Origin: Flavobacteriales bacterium
GTDB taxonomy: Bacteria > Bacteroidota > Bacteroidia > Flavobacteriales_F > PHOS-HE28
Direction of reading: 5' to 3'
DNA length: 64,000 bases
Assembly (NCBI GenBank): GCA_020852835.1
Contig: JADZAC010000036.1
Location: 22,948 to 86,947, forward strand
Shown piece by piece: positions 20,049 to 29,745 of this stretch. The notes under the pieces are model-generated. The model did no database searches, was not told the DNA's origin, and worked only from the letters and a program-made list of their open reading frames with translations. Position 1 is the first letter of the stretch, and every line of letters starts with the position of its first letter. The position numbers and the translations under genes are program-made.

Positions 20049-21275
20049 ATGATCGAACCCAAGGACAACCGTTTATCTGCTGAGAGCGCCGTGCTCGTCG
20101 GCCTGGCCACCGAACGCCAATCCGCGGCACAGGTGGAGGAATACTTGGATGAACTCGCTTTCCTCGCCCACACTGCCGGCATCGCCACGGTGAAGCGCTT
20201 CATGCAGAAATTGCAGCGCCCCGACGGCAAGTTCCACATCGGCTCAGGCAAGCTCGCCGAGGTGAAGGCCTGGATGGAGGAACATGCGCCCAAGGCCTGT
20301 GTGATCTTCGATGATGAACTGACGCCCGCCCAGCAGCGAAACGTGGAGAAGGAACTGGGGCGCCCCGTGCTCGACCGCCCGCGCCTGATCCTGGACATCT
20401 TCGCAGGCCGTGCACGGACTGCCCACGCCAAGACCCAGGTGGAGCTGGCCCAGTACGAGTACATGCTGCCGCGCCTCACCAAGCTGTGGACCCACCTGGA
20501 ACGCCAGCGCGGCGGCACGGGCACACGCGGCGGTGCCGGTGAAAAGGAAATTGAGACCGACCGCCGTTTGGTCCGCGACCGCATCAGCCTCCTTAAGGCG
20601 CAACTGCGCGACATCGACAAGCAGAAAGCCACCCAGCGCGGCAACCGCGGCAAATTGGTGCGCGTGGCCTTGGTGGGCTACACCAACGTGGGCAAAAGCA
20701 CGCTGATGAATTTGCTGAGCAAGAGCGACGTCTTCGCCGAGAACAAGCTCTTCGCCACGCTGGACACCACGGTGCGCAAAGTGGTCTTAGGCAACCTGCC
20801 CTTTCTGCTCAGCGATACCGTGGGCTTCATCCGCAAGCTGCCGCACCAGCTCATCGAAAGCTTCAAGAGCACCCTGGATGAAACCCGCGAGGCCGACCTG
20901 CTGATGCACGTGGTGGACATCAGCCACCCGCAGTTCGAGAGCCAGTACCACACCGTGCGCCAAACCCTGGAGGAGATCGGCGCCGGCGGAAAGCCCACGA
21001 TCGTGGTCTTCAACAAGATCGACGCTTACCGGCCCGCCCCGCACGACCCGCACGACCTGGCGCCCAAGCGTGAGGACCAATTTTCATTGGCGGAATTGCA
21101 ACAAACGTGGATGGCCCGTATCGCCGGGGATGAGGAGGCCATCTTCATCTCCGCCGTCCGCAAGGACAACATCGACGGGCTGCGCAAGCTGATGTATGAC
21201 CGTGTAAAAGAGATCCACCTGGCGCGCTATCCCTACGAGAAGGACCTGTTGTGGCAGGAATGGACGGTGGAGTAG
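20049..21275 (+). CDS. hflX: GTPase HflX
   Basis: GGAGEKEIETDRRLVRDRISLLK, VALVGYTNVGKSTLMN, LFATLDTTVRK, VFNKIDAY; start MIEPKDNRLSAES. Confidence 0.95.
   Translation: MIEPKDNRLSAESAVLVGLATERQSAAQVEEYLDELAFLAHTAGIATVKRFMQKLQRPDGKFHIGSGKLAEVKAWMEEHAPKACVIFDDELTPAQQRNVEKELGRPVLDRPRLILDIFAGRARTAHAKTQVELAQYEYMLPRLTKLWTHLERQRGGTGTRGGAGEKEIETDRRLVRDRISLLKAQLRDIDKQKATQRGNRGKLVRVALVGYTNVGKSTLMNLLSKSDVFAENKLFATLDTTVRKVVLGNLPFLLSDTVGFIRKLPHQLIESFKSTLDETREADLLMHVVDISHPQFESQYHTVRQTLEEIGAGGKPTIVVFNKIDAYRPAPHDPHDLAPKREDQFSLAELQQTWMARIAGDEEAIFISAVRKDNIDGLRKLMYDRVKEIHLARYPYEKDLLWQEWTVE
21181..21275 (+). repeat. hflX 3'-end, copy 1 (in intact gene)
   Basis: Aligns without gaps to 21836-21930 (offset 655), roughly 87% identity by eye; separated by hicBA. 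Confidence 0.85.
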
Positions 21276-21297
21276 GAACCCTTCCGAAGTGGAACGG

Positions 21298-21528
21298 CTA
21301 TTCTTCCAAGGCGGAAACGAATGTTTCCTGGGTGACTTGGATCTCGTTCAAGATCTTGCGGATCAACGGACGGCTGATGTCTTGGCCCTTGTGGTGCGAC
21401 AACGTGGTATAGCGCCCATCGGGATGGCGGTAAAACACGTGGCTGCCTTTCTGTCTGATCACTTGAAAACCCCATTTCAGCAGAACACGCTCGAAGGTCC
21501 GCGCATCCACAATGGGGAGCTTGCTCAT
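21298..21528 (-). CDS. hicA: HicA-family mRNA interferase toxin
   Basis: 76 aa; LLKWGFQVIRQKGSHVFYRHPDGRYTTLSHHKGQDISRPLIRKIL, dsRBD-like HicA motif. Confidence 0.9.
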   Translation of the reverse strand: MSKLPIVDARTFERVLLKWGFQVIRQKGSHVFYRHPDGRYTTLSHHKGQDISRPLIRKILNEIQVTQETFVSALEE

Positions 21529-21752
21529 ACTGCCACGGACAAAGTTTGCAAGCCCACAAATTCGGGAAGTGCCTTGATGTCGGCTGCGTTCATCTCCTCC
21601 AAGCAGAGTTCCAATACCTCCTTCAAGTTGGCCTGCAGTTCATCCAGCCCTTTGGCCTGGGTATGTGCGCCGGGGATGCTGGGGACCATGCCGATGTACA
21701 GGCCTGTCTCAGGGTCACGTTCAATATGGGCGGTGAACTGCAGATGGCGCAT
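21525..21752 (-). CDS. hicB: HicB-family antitoxin
   Basis: MRHLQFTAHIERDPETGLYIGMVPSIPGAHTQAKGLDELQANLKEVLELCLEE; overlaps hicA by 4 nt. Confidence 0.9.
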   Translation of the reverse strand: MRHLQFTAHIERDPETGLYIGMVPSIPGAHTQAKGLDELQANLKEVLELCLEEMNAADIKALPEFVGLQTLSVAV

Positions 21753-21835
21753 GTGCTGCACTTTTTTCAAAGATAGGCCATTCCGGGCCAACAAACCCGG
21801 CGATCCTGCCGCTCGCAGTGATGGCTTCGACCAGC

Positions 21836-21930
21836 TGCGCAAGCTGATGTACGAGCACGTGAAGGCCATCCACCTGGCGCGCTATCCTTACGAGAAGGAC
21901 CTGTTGTGGCAGGAATGGGCGGTGGAGTGA
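21836..21930 (+). pseudogene. Duplicated hflX 3'-end remnant
   Basis: Encodes LRKLMYEHVKAIHLARYPYEKDLLWQEWAVE* versus LRKLMYDRVKEIHLARYPYEKDLLWQEWTVE* in hflX. Confidence 0.85.
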
Positions 21931-21945
21931 AGGTGACCATGGACT

Positions 21946-22926
21946 TCACTCACCTTCATCCAGCCATTGGAATACTTTCATGAGCACTTCATGCCAATGG
22001 TTCTCCCGTTGCTCGTCGAAGTAGTTGTGGTCATAGCCTGTAAATGCCATGACCGAGAGGCATGGTACATACGGTTGCAGCAAAGGCCAAGCGTAACAGT
22101 TGGGGCAGCTCGTGTCAGCATTTCCGTACACGACCAATGTTGGAACAGTTGCTTGCGAGATGCTGATGACCGCAGGCTTTGAGAAGCTTTGGAAGGAGCT
22201 GTAATAGTCGCCCATGTACGTGCTGTCCGCTTGGGCAGGATCCAGCAATGCCTGGGCCAACTTGACCCCATCGTGGTCCATGTTCCCTGCACAGGCATAG
22301 TCGCGGTCCACCAATGCGGCCATACGCCCTAACGGATCGGCGCTCATGAACACAACCTTGTCTATGCCGGGCGCGCCCGTGAGTTCCGCCGCGATGCGCG
22401 CACCTTGGGAATGGCCAACTACGTAAATGCGCCCGATTCCTGGGCTTTCCCTCAAAGCCGCGATCAATTCTTCATAAGCATTAACGTAGAAGCCAAGGTT
22501 GTTGTGGGCCTTGTATGCGGCGGGCGGCATCCCTGTGGCCGGATCCAGATAGTAGTACTTCTCATCAAGTTCAGAGGTATCCGCGATAGCCGGTATCCCG
22601 GGCTTGGACAAGAGGAGGAAGTTGTAATGGGCTTGATCGAAGAGCTGCCTTGGAACCAGCGGGTAGAACACGCCGCCCATGCGTGTGTACAACGGAACCG
22701 GTTCCGATCCGGGAATGAAGATGAGCAGCGGTTTTCCATTGCCCGCCTGGCCGATGAACAGACCTTCCAGTACCATGTCCGGCGTGGACAGATGGAACGT
22801 GGCACCAAGGTCCGGATGTTGCGTGAGATGGATGCTTCCGAGCGTCTGGACCTGTGCGGTGAGCCGTGCAGGAATGGCCAATTGCAGGGCGACAAGAAAA
22901 TGGGAAGCGAAGGAAGTGAGTTTCAT
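21946..22926 (-). CDS. Alpha/beta hydrolase (DUF3089-like), secreted
   Basis: YVVGHSQGARIAAELTG nucleophile elbow; VVYGNADTSCPNC; GYDHNYFDEQ; signal peptide MKLTSFASHFLVALQLAIPARLTAQ. Confidence 0.7.
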   Translation of the reverse strand: MKLTSFASHFLVALQLAIPARLTAQVQTLGSIHLTQHPDLGATFHLSTPDMVLEGLFIGQAGNGKPLLIFIPGSEPVPLYTRMGGVFYPLVPRQLFDQAHYNFLLLSKPGIPAIADTSELDEKYYYLDPATGMPPAAYKAHNNLGFYVNAYEELIAALRESPGIGRIYVVGHSQGARIAAELTGAPGIDKVVFMSADPLGRMAALVDRDYACAGNMDHDGVKLAQALLDPAQADSTYMGDYYSSFQSFSKPAVISISQATVPTLVVYGNADTSCPNCYAWPLLQPYVPCLSVMAFTGYDHNYFDEQRENHWHEVLMKVFQWLDEGE

Positions 22927-23145
22927 TCCTTGGATGAACCGCGAATATCCGCCATTCAAGCCAGATCCGGATGCAGTGATCCGTTGAATGCATGGTCCAT
23001 CGGGCTACGGTATATGGGCACATCCTTTGGGCCGCTTTGCTTCTCGATGATCAATGCCGGGAGGATACCAATGCGAAGGCAATCCGGTTCCATCAGACCG
23101 GTGCCCCACAACAGACATACTTTCGTGCCCGGTTTCCTGTTGGAC

Positions 23146-25428
23146 ATGGCGAAGGGCAAGAAGAGCGGGCGGGGCAAGGCAGGAAAGTCGTCCGGAGGGG
23201 CGAAGGTGCTCTGGAAAGTGTTGTTCCTGCTGCTCGCAGCGGCGTTCATCGGTGTGTTCACCTTGATCACCCTGGTGCGCAAGGACGTCTTCGGCAAGCT
23301 GCCTTCCACAGAAGAACTTGCGGCGGTGCGCAATGAGGAGGCCAGCTTGATCCTGGCTTCCAATGGGGCAGTGATCGGCAAGGTCTTCGCCGAGGAGCGC
23401 ACCAACGTGCGCTGGAAGGACCTGCCCACACATGTGGTGGACGCGCTGGTCTCCACCGAGGACCAGCGCTTCTTCGAGCACAGTGGCGTGGACGCCTTCA
23501 GCTATGTGCGCGTGTTCTTCCGCACGTTGTTGGCCCGCGACCGCAGTGGGGGCGGCGGAAGCACTATCTCGCAGCAACTGATCAAGAACCTCTATGGCCG
23601 CGATAGGCACGGACTGCTCACCGTGCCGGTGAACAAGATCAAGGAAGCATTGGTGGCGCAACGCTTGGAGCAGGTGTACAACAAGGAGGACATCATCACC
23701 CTCTACCTCAACTCGGTGCCCTTCGGCGAGAATGTGTACGGCATTGAATCCGCCGCGGAACGCTTCTTCAGCAAACCTGCATCGCAATTGAAGGTGGAGG
23801 AGGGCGCGGTGCTCATCGGCATGCTCAAGGCCAACACCGGCTACAACCCGCGCCTGCACCCCGAAGCGTCCAAAGGCAGGCGCAACCAGGTGCTGGCGCT
23901 GATGGCCGGCAATGGGAAGCTCACCAATGCCGAGCGCGACAGCCTGCAGGCCTTGCCGCTGGGGCTGCGCTACGCCGGGGCAGGGAAGTTCGACGACTAC
24001 GGTTACTTCAATGCACGCGTGGAGCAGCAGGCGCGGGCGGCGCTGGCCAAGCTCAAGAAGAAGGACGGTTCAGCCTACGACCTTGAGAAGGACGGACTGC
24101 GCATCCACACCACGCTGGACACGGCGCTGCAGCAAGCGGCATTGCGCGCAGTCGCCAAACAGCTTTCCATCATGCAACCCAAGCTGGACCGCGAGCTGAA
24201 GGCGCGCGGAACCCGGAAGGAATGGGAGAAAGCCAAAGGGAAGAAGGCCGATCTGGCGTGGAAGCGGAACGAACGGGCCGTGCGCGATGTGTTCACCTGG
24301 GATGATGCACCGCCGGACAGCATCAGCTACCGCGACAGCCTGTGGCACTACCACCGCATGCTGCAAGGCGCTTTCCTGATGGTCGATCCCTCCACCGGAA
24401 AGGTACGTGCCTACAGCGGCGGCAATGATTTCCGGACGCTGCCCTACGATCAGGTGCAAGGCCGAAGGCCCGTGGCCTCCACCATCAAGCCGCTGATCTA
24501 CGCCGCCGCGCTGCGCAAGGGCTTTGAACCATGCACCTACCTCAACAACGAGGTGAAGAGCTATCCCGAGTACGAGGGTTGGACCCCGCAGAACTTCGAG
24601 AAGGACACCACCGGCGGCCAAGTAGCCTTGTGGTATGCGCTTGCACATTCCATGAACGTGCCCACCGTGGACCTGTATTTCCGCACCGGTGCCGATACGA
24701 TACGCGATACGTTCAAGGCGCTTGGCCTGCCTACGGGCGGTGTGGACAAACCCGCGTTGGCCTTGGGTGCAGCCGACTTGTCGTTGCAGGAACTGGTGCA
24801 GGCGTACAGCGCCTTTGCCAACAACGGACTTACGCGCGGGCTGCAGCTTATTGAGAAGATCACCGATGCACAGGGCCGCGTGATCTACACGGGGAAAATG
24901 GCGCCCGCGCGCCGTGCCTTTGATGAGGAGGTGGCCACTACCATCACCGCCATGCTGCGCCGCGCGGTGGACAGCGGCACGGGGACGGCCATGCGCTCCC
25001 GCTTTGGCGTTCGCACGGCATTGGCGGGCAAGACGGGCACCTCGCAGGATTATGCCGATGCCTGGTTCGTGGCCTATACGCCCGGCATCGTGGCGGCCAC
25101 CTGGGTGGGCGCGCGCGACCCCTCCGTACACTTTGGCAGCAGCTTGGGCACAGGCTCGCAACTGGCACTGCCCATCATCGGCGGCACGCTGGCGGAGGTG
25201 GAGCGCTCCGATGCCCTGCGCCGGAAATACTTCAGGACATTTGATGCAGCGGTAGATCCGGTGGCCATGGATTGCGATCCCAGGCGCAAGGGGACATTGC
25301 TGGAGCGGGCTTTGGACGTGTTCTTCCGCCCGGATGGTGGGCCAGAGGGCAAGGACAAGGAGATCAGCAGGCCGGAGCAGGAAAAGCAGGACGGCTTTTT
25401 CCGCAAACTGTTCCCCAAGAGGCGGTGA
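23146..25428 (+). CDS. Penicillin-binding protein 1A (bifunctional transglycosylase/transpeptidase)
   Basis: ALVSTEDQRFFEHSGVD, GGGGSTISQQLIKNLYG, RRPVASTIKPLIY, LAGKTGTSQDYADAWF. Confidence 0.95.
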   Translation: MAKGKKSGRGKAGKSSGGAKVLWKVLFLLLAAAFIGVFTLITLVRKDVFGKLPSTEELAAVRNEEASLILASNGAVIGKVFAEERTNVRWKDLPTHVVDALVSTEDQRFFEHSGVDAFSYVRVFFRTLLARDRSGGGGSTISQQLIKNLYGRDRHGLLTVPVNKIKEALVAQRLEQVYNKEDIITLYLNSVPFGENVYGIESAAERFFSKPASQLKVEEGAVLIGMLKANTGYNPRLHPEASKGRRNQVLALMAGNGKLTNAERDSLQALPLGLRYAGAGKFDDYGYFNARVEQQARAALAKLKKKDGSAYDLEKDGLRIHTTLDTALQQAALRAVAKQLSIMQPKLDRELKARGTRKEWEKAKGKKADLAWKRNERAVRDVFTWDDAPPDSISYRDSLWHYHRMLQGAFLMVDPSTGKVRAYSGGNDFRTLPYDQVQGRRPVASTIKPLIYAAALRKGFEPCTYLNNEVKSYPEYEGWTPQNFEKDTTGGQVALWYALAHSMNVPTVDLYFRTGADTIRDTFKALGLPTGGVDKPALALGAADLSLQELVQAYSAFANNGLTRGLQLIEKITDAQGRVIYTGKMAPARRAFDEEVATTITAMLRRAVDSGTGTAMRSRFGVRTALAGKTGTSQDYADAWFVAYTPGIVAATWVGARDPSVHFGSSLGTGSQLALPIIGGTLAEVERSDALRRKYFRTFDAAVDPVAMDCDPRRKGTLLERALDVFFRPDGGPEGKDKEISRPEQEKQDGFFRKLFPKRR

Positions 25429-25431
25429 TGC

Positions 25432-26553
25432 TCATACCGGGACCGCGTGCCGGCCCATCCGTTGCACCAGCCATCGGCCCAACGGGTCGCGAAGCCGCAT
25501 GAAGCGCAGTTCCCATCCGTAGTACACCGCTGCTGAAAGCCCCTGCACCAGTCCGAGGTAACCGATGTACCGGAGGGCGCAAACCCAGGCCACGGGATGC
25601 GGTACCCAATCACGCATCAGGTACAGCAGGGGCATGTGCACCAAGTATTGTGCGTAGGTGATCAGGCTCAACCGGCGGAACGTGCCGTTCAGGGGGCCGC
25701 CGCTCCGCCAGGAAGCGAACAACGGCAGGAACAGGGCCAAGCCCAGGGCCTCCACGCTCTTCAGGGCATACACGGCGAAAACCGGCGAGCTGCCGTAGGT
25801 GTTGCCCAACGTGGCCCACAACAACAGTGCTGCAATGGGAACCAGGGGCCACCGCATGCGAAACCAGGTCCGGGGCCACTGCCGTGCGGCCCAAGCGGCG
25901 AGCATGCCGTAACCCGGAGCATCCAAACGCGTGAGCACCAATTTGTGCACCCACAGGTCCCACGAGGCCCGGTCCGATACGTGGTGCGCCACGCCGGACC
26001 GGGCAAGCACCGGCAGGCCAATGAACAGCAGACAGGCCAACAGGAATGCCTTCGGTCCTTGCGTGGCCAGCAAGCCGATGAGGCCATACATGATCAAGGG
26101 GAAAAGCAGGTAGAACCATTCCTCCACCGCCAGCGACCAGGATTCCCAGAAGAAGAGGTCCAGCGGCAGGTGGAAATTTTGCATGAACACGGCATAAGCT
26201 ACGGTGGCCTTGCTGAGCATGCCGGGAGCCAAACCGCGGTACACGAGCACGATGTTGAGCAGCAGGAACAGGAAGTAGTTGGGCAGAGTACGCAGCCAGC
26301 GCCGCTGCATGAAGTCGGCAAATGCGGTCAGGGGCGCGCGCGGCCGGGCCAGCTGGTCCAACAGGATGCCCCCGATAAGAAAACCGCTGAGCACGAAGAA
26401 GAGCGCCACCCAGTCTATGGCCGGCACCATGGGGAAGCGGGGCCAGTGATGGCCCACCAGGAAGCTGGAGTGCGCCAGCACCACGATCGTGCCGCCCGTG
26501 GCGCGCATTACGTCCAAGCCGAAGATGCGCCCGCCGGGATACTGGCTGCCCAT
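25432..26553 (-). CDS. Acyltransferase 3 family membrane protein
   Basis: 373 aa; GLDVMRATGGTIVVLAHSSFLV, FFVLSGFLIGGIL. Confidence 0.88.
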   Translation of the reverse strand: MGSQYPGGRIFGLDVMRATGGTIVVLAHSSFLVGHHWPRFPMVPAIDWVALFFVLSGFLIGGILLDQLARPRAPLTAFADFMQRRWLRTLPNYFLFLLLNIVLVYRGLAPGMLSKATVAYAVFMQNFHLPLDLFFWESWSLAVEEWFYLLFPLIMYGLIGLLATQGPKAFLLACLLFIGLPVLARSGVAHHVSDRASWDLWVHKLVLTRLDAPGYGMLAAWAARQWPRTWFRMRWPLVPIAALLLWATLGNTYGSSPVFAVYALKSVEALGLALFLPLFASWRSGGPLNGTFRRLSLITYAQYLVHMPLLYLMRDWVPHPVAWVCALRYIGYLGLVQGLSAAVYYGWELRFMRLRDPLGRWLVQRMGRHAVPV

Positions 26554-26556
26554 GGC

Positions 26557-28377
26557 TCAAGCAAATGCCTGCAGGTCGCACAACTTCCGGTACTGGCCGT
26601 TGGCGGCGAAGAGCTGCGCATGTGTGCCCCGCTCGATGATCTTCCCTTGGTCCAGCACGATGATCTCATCGCAGTGCTGGATGGTGCTCAGGCGGTGCGC
26701 GATCACCAGCGAGGTGCGGTCCTTCATCAATTTGAAGAGTGCGTCCTGCACCAGCTTTTCGCTCTCGGTGTCCAGCGCGCTGGTGGCCTCGTCCAGGATC
26801 AGGATCGATGGGTTGCCCAGTACGGCGCGGGCGATGGCGATGCGCTGTTTCTGTCCGCCGCTGAGCCTGTTGCCGCCATCGCCGATGCCGGTCTGATAGC
26901 CCTGCGGCAGGCGTTCGATGAACTCGTGCGCATTGGCGATCTCCGCTGCGCGCCGGATGTCGGCCTCGCTGATGCCCGTGCGCCCGAAGACGATGTTGGC
27001 CGCCACCGTGTCATTGAACAGCAGGCTGTCTTGCGTCACGATGCCCATCAACGCCCGCAGGTCATGGACCTTCAGGTCGCGGATGTCCGTGCCATCAATG
27101 GTGACGGCACCCGCCGTGACATCGAAGAAGCGCGGGAGCAGCCCGGCCAGCGTGGTCTTGCCGCCGCCACTGGTGCCCACCAGCGCCACGCTTTTGCCCT
27201 TGGGCACAGCGAGGTTGATGCCTTGCAGCACGGGTTTCTCTCCGTAGGCAAAGGCCACGTCCTTGAATTCCACGCGATCGTTGAACGCCTTCACCGGCTC
27301 GGCATCCGGCTTTTCCGTGATGGTGTTGGGCACCGCCAGCAGGTCGAACACGCGCTGGGCACTGGAGGAGCCGCGCACGATGCCCGAGTAACCCTGGGAA
27401 AAGCCCTTGATGGGCGTGAGCAACTGGGAGAAGATGATGATGAAGCCCAGGAAGCTGTCGCCGCTCAGGCTGGCGTCCGGACCGAGCACCAGTGTGCCGC
27501 CGAGGAAGGCGATGGCGGCCATCACCATGGTGCCCAGGGTTTCGCTCAGCGGCGAGGCGATGTCCTGCCGGTACATCATGTGGATGCCGGAGCGCATCAG
27601 CATGTCGTTCTCCCGCTGGAAACGGTGACGCATGGCCTCTTCCGCATTGAAGGCCTTCACCACGCGCATGCCCGTGAGCGTTTCCTCCACGCGCGCCAGC
27701 AACCCGGCGCTGCGCTCCTGCACGCGCGTGCTCCTGCGCTTGAGGCTGCGGCTGATGCGGCCGATGAGCAGCCCGCTGATCGGCAGCAGCAGCAAAGACC
27801 ACAAGGTGAGCGCCGGCGACAGGGTGATCATGGTGGCCAGGAAGAGGATCACCGCGATCGGCTCGCGCACCACCATCTCAATGGAGTACATCACCGAGAA
27901 TTCCAGCACCTGCATGTCGTTGGTGATCAACGACAGCAGGTGGCCCTTGCGCTCCTCGTTGTGGTAGCGCAGCGGCAGCTCCAGCATCTTGTCGTAGATG
28001 CGCGAGCGCAGGTCGCGGATGATGTGGTGCCGAAAGTTGCTGATGGCTCGCACCGCCAGGTAGCGGAACACGTTCTTCAGCAGGAACAAGGCCACTACGG
28101 CCATGCAGATGATGCCCAAGGCGCCCAGCTGGCCATGCACCTCGATCAACTGCGTAAGCGACCAGTTGAAGCCCTGTTCCAGCGCCGCCTTGTCCCAAGT
28201 GAAGGCGGGCCGTTCCTGCACGGCCTGCGTTTGCCCCAGCAGCAACCGCAGGAACGGGATGAACAACAGCATGCTGGCCAGGTGGAAAATGGTGGCCAGC
28301 AGGTTGTATACGCCGTTCAGCACCGCATACCGGGCATAGGGCCGCCCGAAGCGCAGGATGCGGAGGAAGTTCTTCAT
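26557..28377 (-). CDS. MsbA-like ABC transporter, permease/ATPase fusion
   Basis: ALVGTSGGGKTTLAGLLPRFFD, LSGGQKQRIAIARAVLGNPSILILDEATSALDTESE. Confidence 0.93.
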   Translation of the reverse strand: MKNFLRILRFGRPYARYAVLNGVYNLLATIFHLASMLLFIPFLRLLLGQTQAVQERPAFTWDKAALEQGFNWSLTQLIEVHGQLGALGIICMAVVALFLLKNVFRYLAVRAISNFRHHIIRDLRSRIYDKMLELPLRYHNEERKGHLLSLITNDMQVLEFSVMYSIEMVVREPIAVILFLATMITLSPALTLWSLLLLPISGLLIGRISRSLKRRSTRVQERSAGLLARVEETLTGMRVVKAFNAEEAMRHRFQRENDMLMRSGIHMMYRQDIASPLSETLGTMVMAAIAFLGGTLVLGPDASLSGDSFLGFIIIFSQLLTPIKGFSQGYSGIVRGSSSAQRVFDLLAVPNTITEKPDAEPVKAFNDRVEFKDVAFAYGEKPVLQGINLAVPKGKSVALVGTSGGGKTTLAGLLPRFFDVTAGAVTIDGTDIRDLKVHDLRALMGIVTQDSLLFNDTVAANIVFGRTGISEADIRRAAEIANAHEFIERLPQGYQTGIGDGGNRLSGGQKQRIAIARAVLGNPSILILDEATSALDTESEKLVQDALFKLMKDRTSLVIAHRLSTIQHCDEIIVLDQGKIIERGTHAQLFAANGQYRKLCDLQAFA

Positions 28378-28427
28378 GCAAAGCGCCAAAGGTATTTGGA
28401 CGGGGAATGAAATGGGGTAAACGCCCA

Positions 28428-28493
28428 TTTCGCCAATGGCCTGCGCCGGTTTTGGCGGATTGGTGAACTGGCGAATTGAACAATTGGCCGGCC
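28428..28493. repeat. TTCGCCAAT/ATTGGCGAA word-repeat intergenic element, copy 1
   Basis: tttcgccaatggcctgcgccggttttggcggattggtgaactggcgaattgaacaattgg; shares words with 37048-37101. Confidence 0.35.
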
Positions 28494-28523
28494 CACACGC
28501 CCCGCCCCATCTATCTTCGCGCC

Positions 28524-28865
28524 ATGGACAGCGTGCGCCAGAACAAGGTGAACAGTTTGCTCCAGCAGGAGATGGCCGCAGTAATGCAAGGCCACGGCAG
28601 GCAGTTGCTGCCCGGCGGACTGATCACGGTCACCGCAGTGAAGATCTCTCCTGACCTTGGTTTGGCCAAGGTATACCTGAGCCTGTTTCCGGTGAAGAAC
28701 AAACAGGCCGTGCTGCAGCAGGTGCGCGACATGGGCCCGCGCCTGCGCGGCGAACTGGGCCACCGGGTGGGCAAGCAGCTGCGCATTGTGCCTGAACTGA
28801 ACTTTTACATCGACGATTCGCTCGATAAAACCGAGGAGATCGAGAAGCTGCTGAAGGGGCAATGA
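28524..28865 (+). CDS. rbfA: 30S ribosome-binding factor RbfA
   Basis: MDSVRQNKVNSLLQQEMAAVMQ...VTAVKISPDLGLAKVYLSLFP...RIVPELNFYIDDSLDKTEEIEKLL. Confidence 0.92.
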   Translation: MDSVRQNKVNSLLQQEMAAVMQGHGRQLLPGGLITVTAVKISPDLGLAKVYLSLFPVKNKQAVLQQVRDMGPRLRGELGHRVGKQLRIVPELNFYIDDSLDKTEEIEKLLKGQ

Positions 28866-28932
28866 GAGGCCGATCCGGTGCCTGCCCATCGCTCTTGCCG
28901 CACCCGCCCATCCAACTCCCTTCCCCCGCCGC

Positions 28933-29742
28933 ATGCAGTACGACCCGGTGAAGCGCCGCCTCGGCACCGTCTTCAACAGTACCCCCGCCCTCCGCAAGCT
29001 CTTTTACCGCCTGCTGGACCTGCTGTTGCTGCGTGCCTGGCACATCCACAAAGAGCTGCGCATCTGGGCGCGGGACAAGCGTGGCCGCGAATTGGCCATA
29101 TACGATGCAGGCGCAGGGTTCGGCCAATACAGCTACTGGCTCAGCGGGCTTTCGCCCAAGTGGAGCATCACCGCCATTGATGTGAAAGAAGAGCAGGTGG
29201 CCGATTGCAATGCCTTCTTCCAAAAGATCGGCCGGCCGCAGGTGAAATTCGAGGTGGGCGACGTGACGAAATTCCAGCGCCCGGAGGCTTTTGAGCTGGT
29301 GGTGTGCGTGGACGTGATGGAGCACATCCTTGAGGATGAAGCGGCACTGCGTTGTTACAGCACCTCGTTGAAGCCCGGCGGCATGCTCATCATCAGCACG
29401 CCCAGCGACCAGGGCGGCAGTGACGTACACGGCGAGGATGAAGGTTCGTTCATCGAGGAGCATGTGCGCGATGGCTACAACATCGACGACATCCGCGCCA
29501 AGGCCCTGCGCAACGGCTTCAGCAAGGTGGAAGCCCGCTACAGTTACGGTGCCCCGGGCAAGATCAGTTGGAAACTCAGCATGAAGTGGCCGCTGCTGAT
29601 GCTCAATGCCACCAAGCTCTTCTTCATCGTGCTTCCGTTCTACTACCTCGTCGCCTATCCAATCGCCTTCGTGCTCAACTGGTTCGACGTGAATGGCAAG
29701 CACCCCACCGGCACGGGGCTGATCGTGAAGGCGTGGAAGTAG
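28933..29742 (+). CDS. Class I SAM-dependent methyltransferase
   Basis: AIYDAGAGFGQYSYWLSGL, VVCVDVMEHILEDEAALRCYSTSLKPGGMLIISTPSD. Confidence 0.88.
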   Translation: MQYDPVKRRLGTVFNSTPALRKLFYRLLDLLLLRAWHIHKELRIWARDKRGRELAIYDAGAGFGQYSYWLSGLSPKWSITAIDVKEEQVADCNAFFQKIGRPQVKFEVGDVTKFQRPEAFELVVCVDVMEHILEDEAALRCYSTSLKPGGMLIISTPSDQGGSDVHGEDEGSFIEEHVRDGYNIDDIRAKALRNGFSKVEARYSYGAPGKISWKLSMKWPLLMLNATKLFFIVLPFYYLVAYPIAFVLNWFDVNGKHPTGTGLIVKAWK

Positions 29743-29745
29743 ATG

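Noticed and set aside
22405-23145. N-terminal 247 residues of the 1007 aa PBP1A ORF
   Set aside because: Antisense to the alpha/beta hydrolase; the PBP starts at MAKGKKSGRGKAG (23146) with a TM helix.
25597-28410. 937 aa plus-strand ORF
   Set aside because: Antisense to the acyltransferase and MsbA-like genes, whose motifs are unambiguous.
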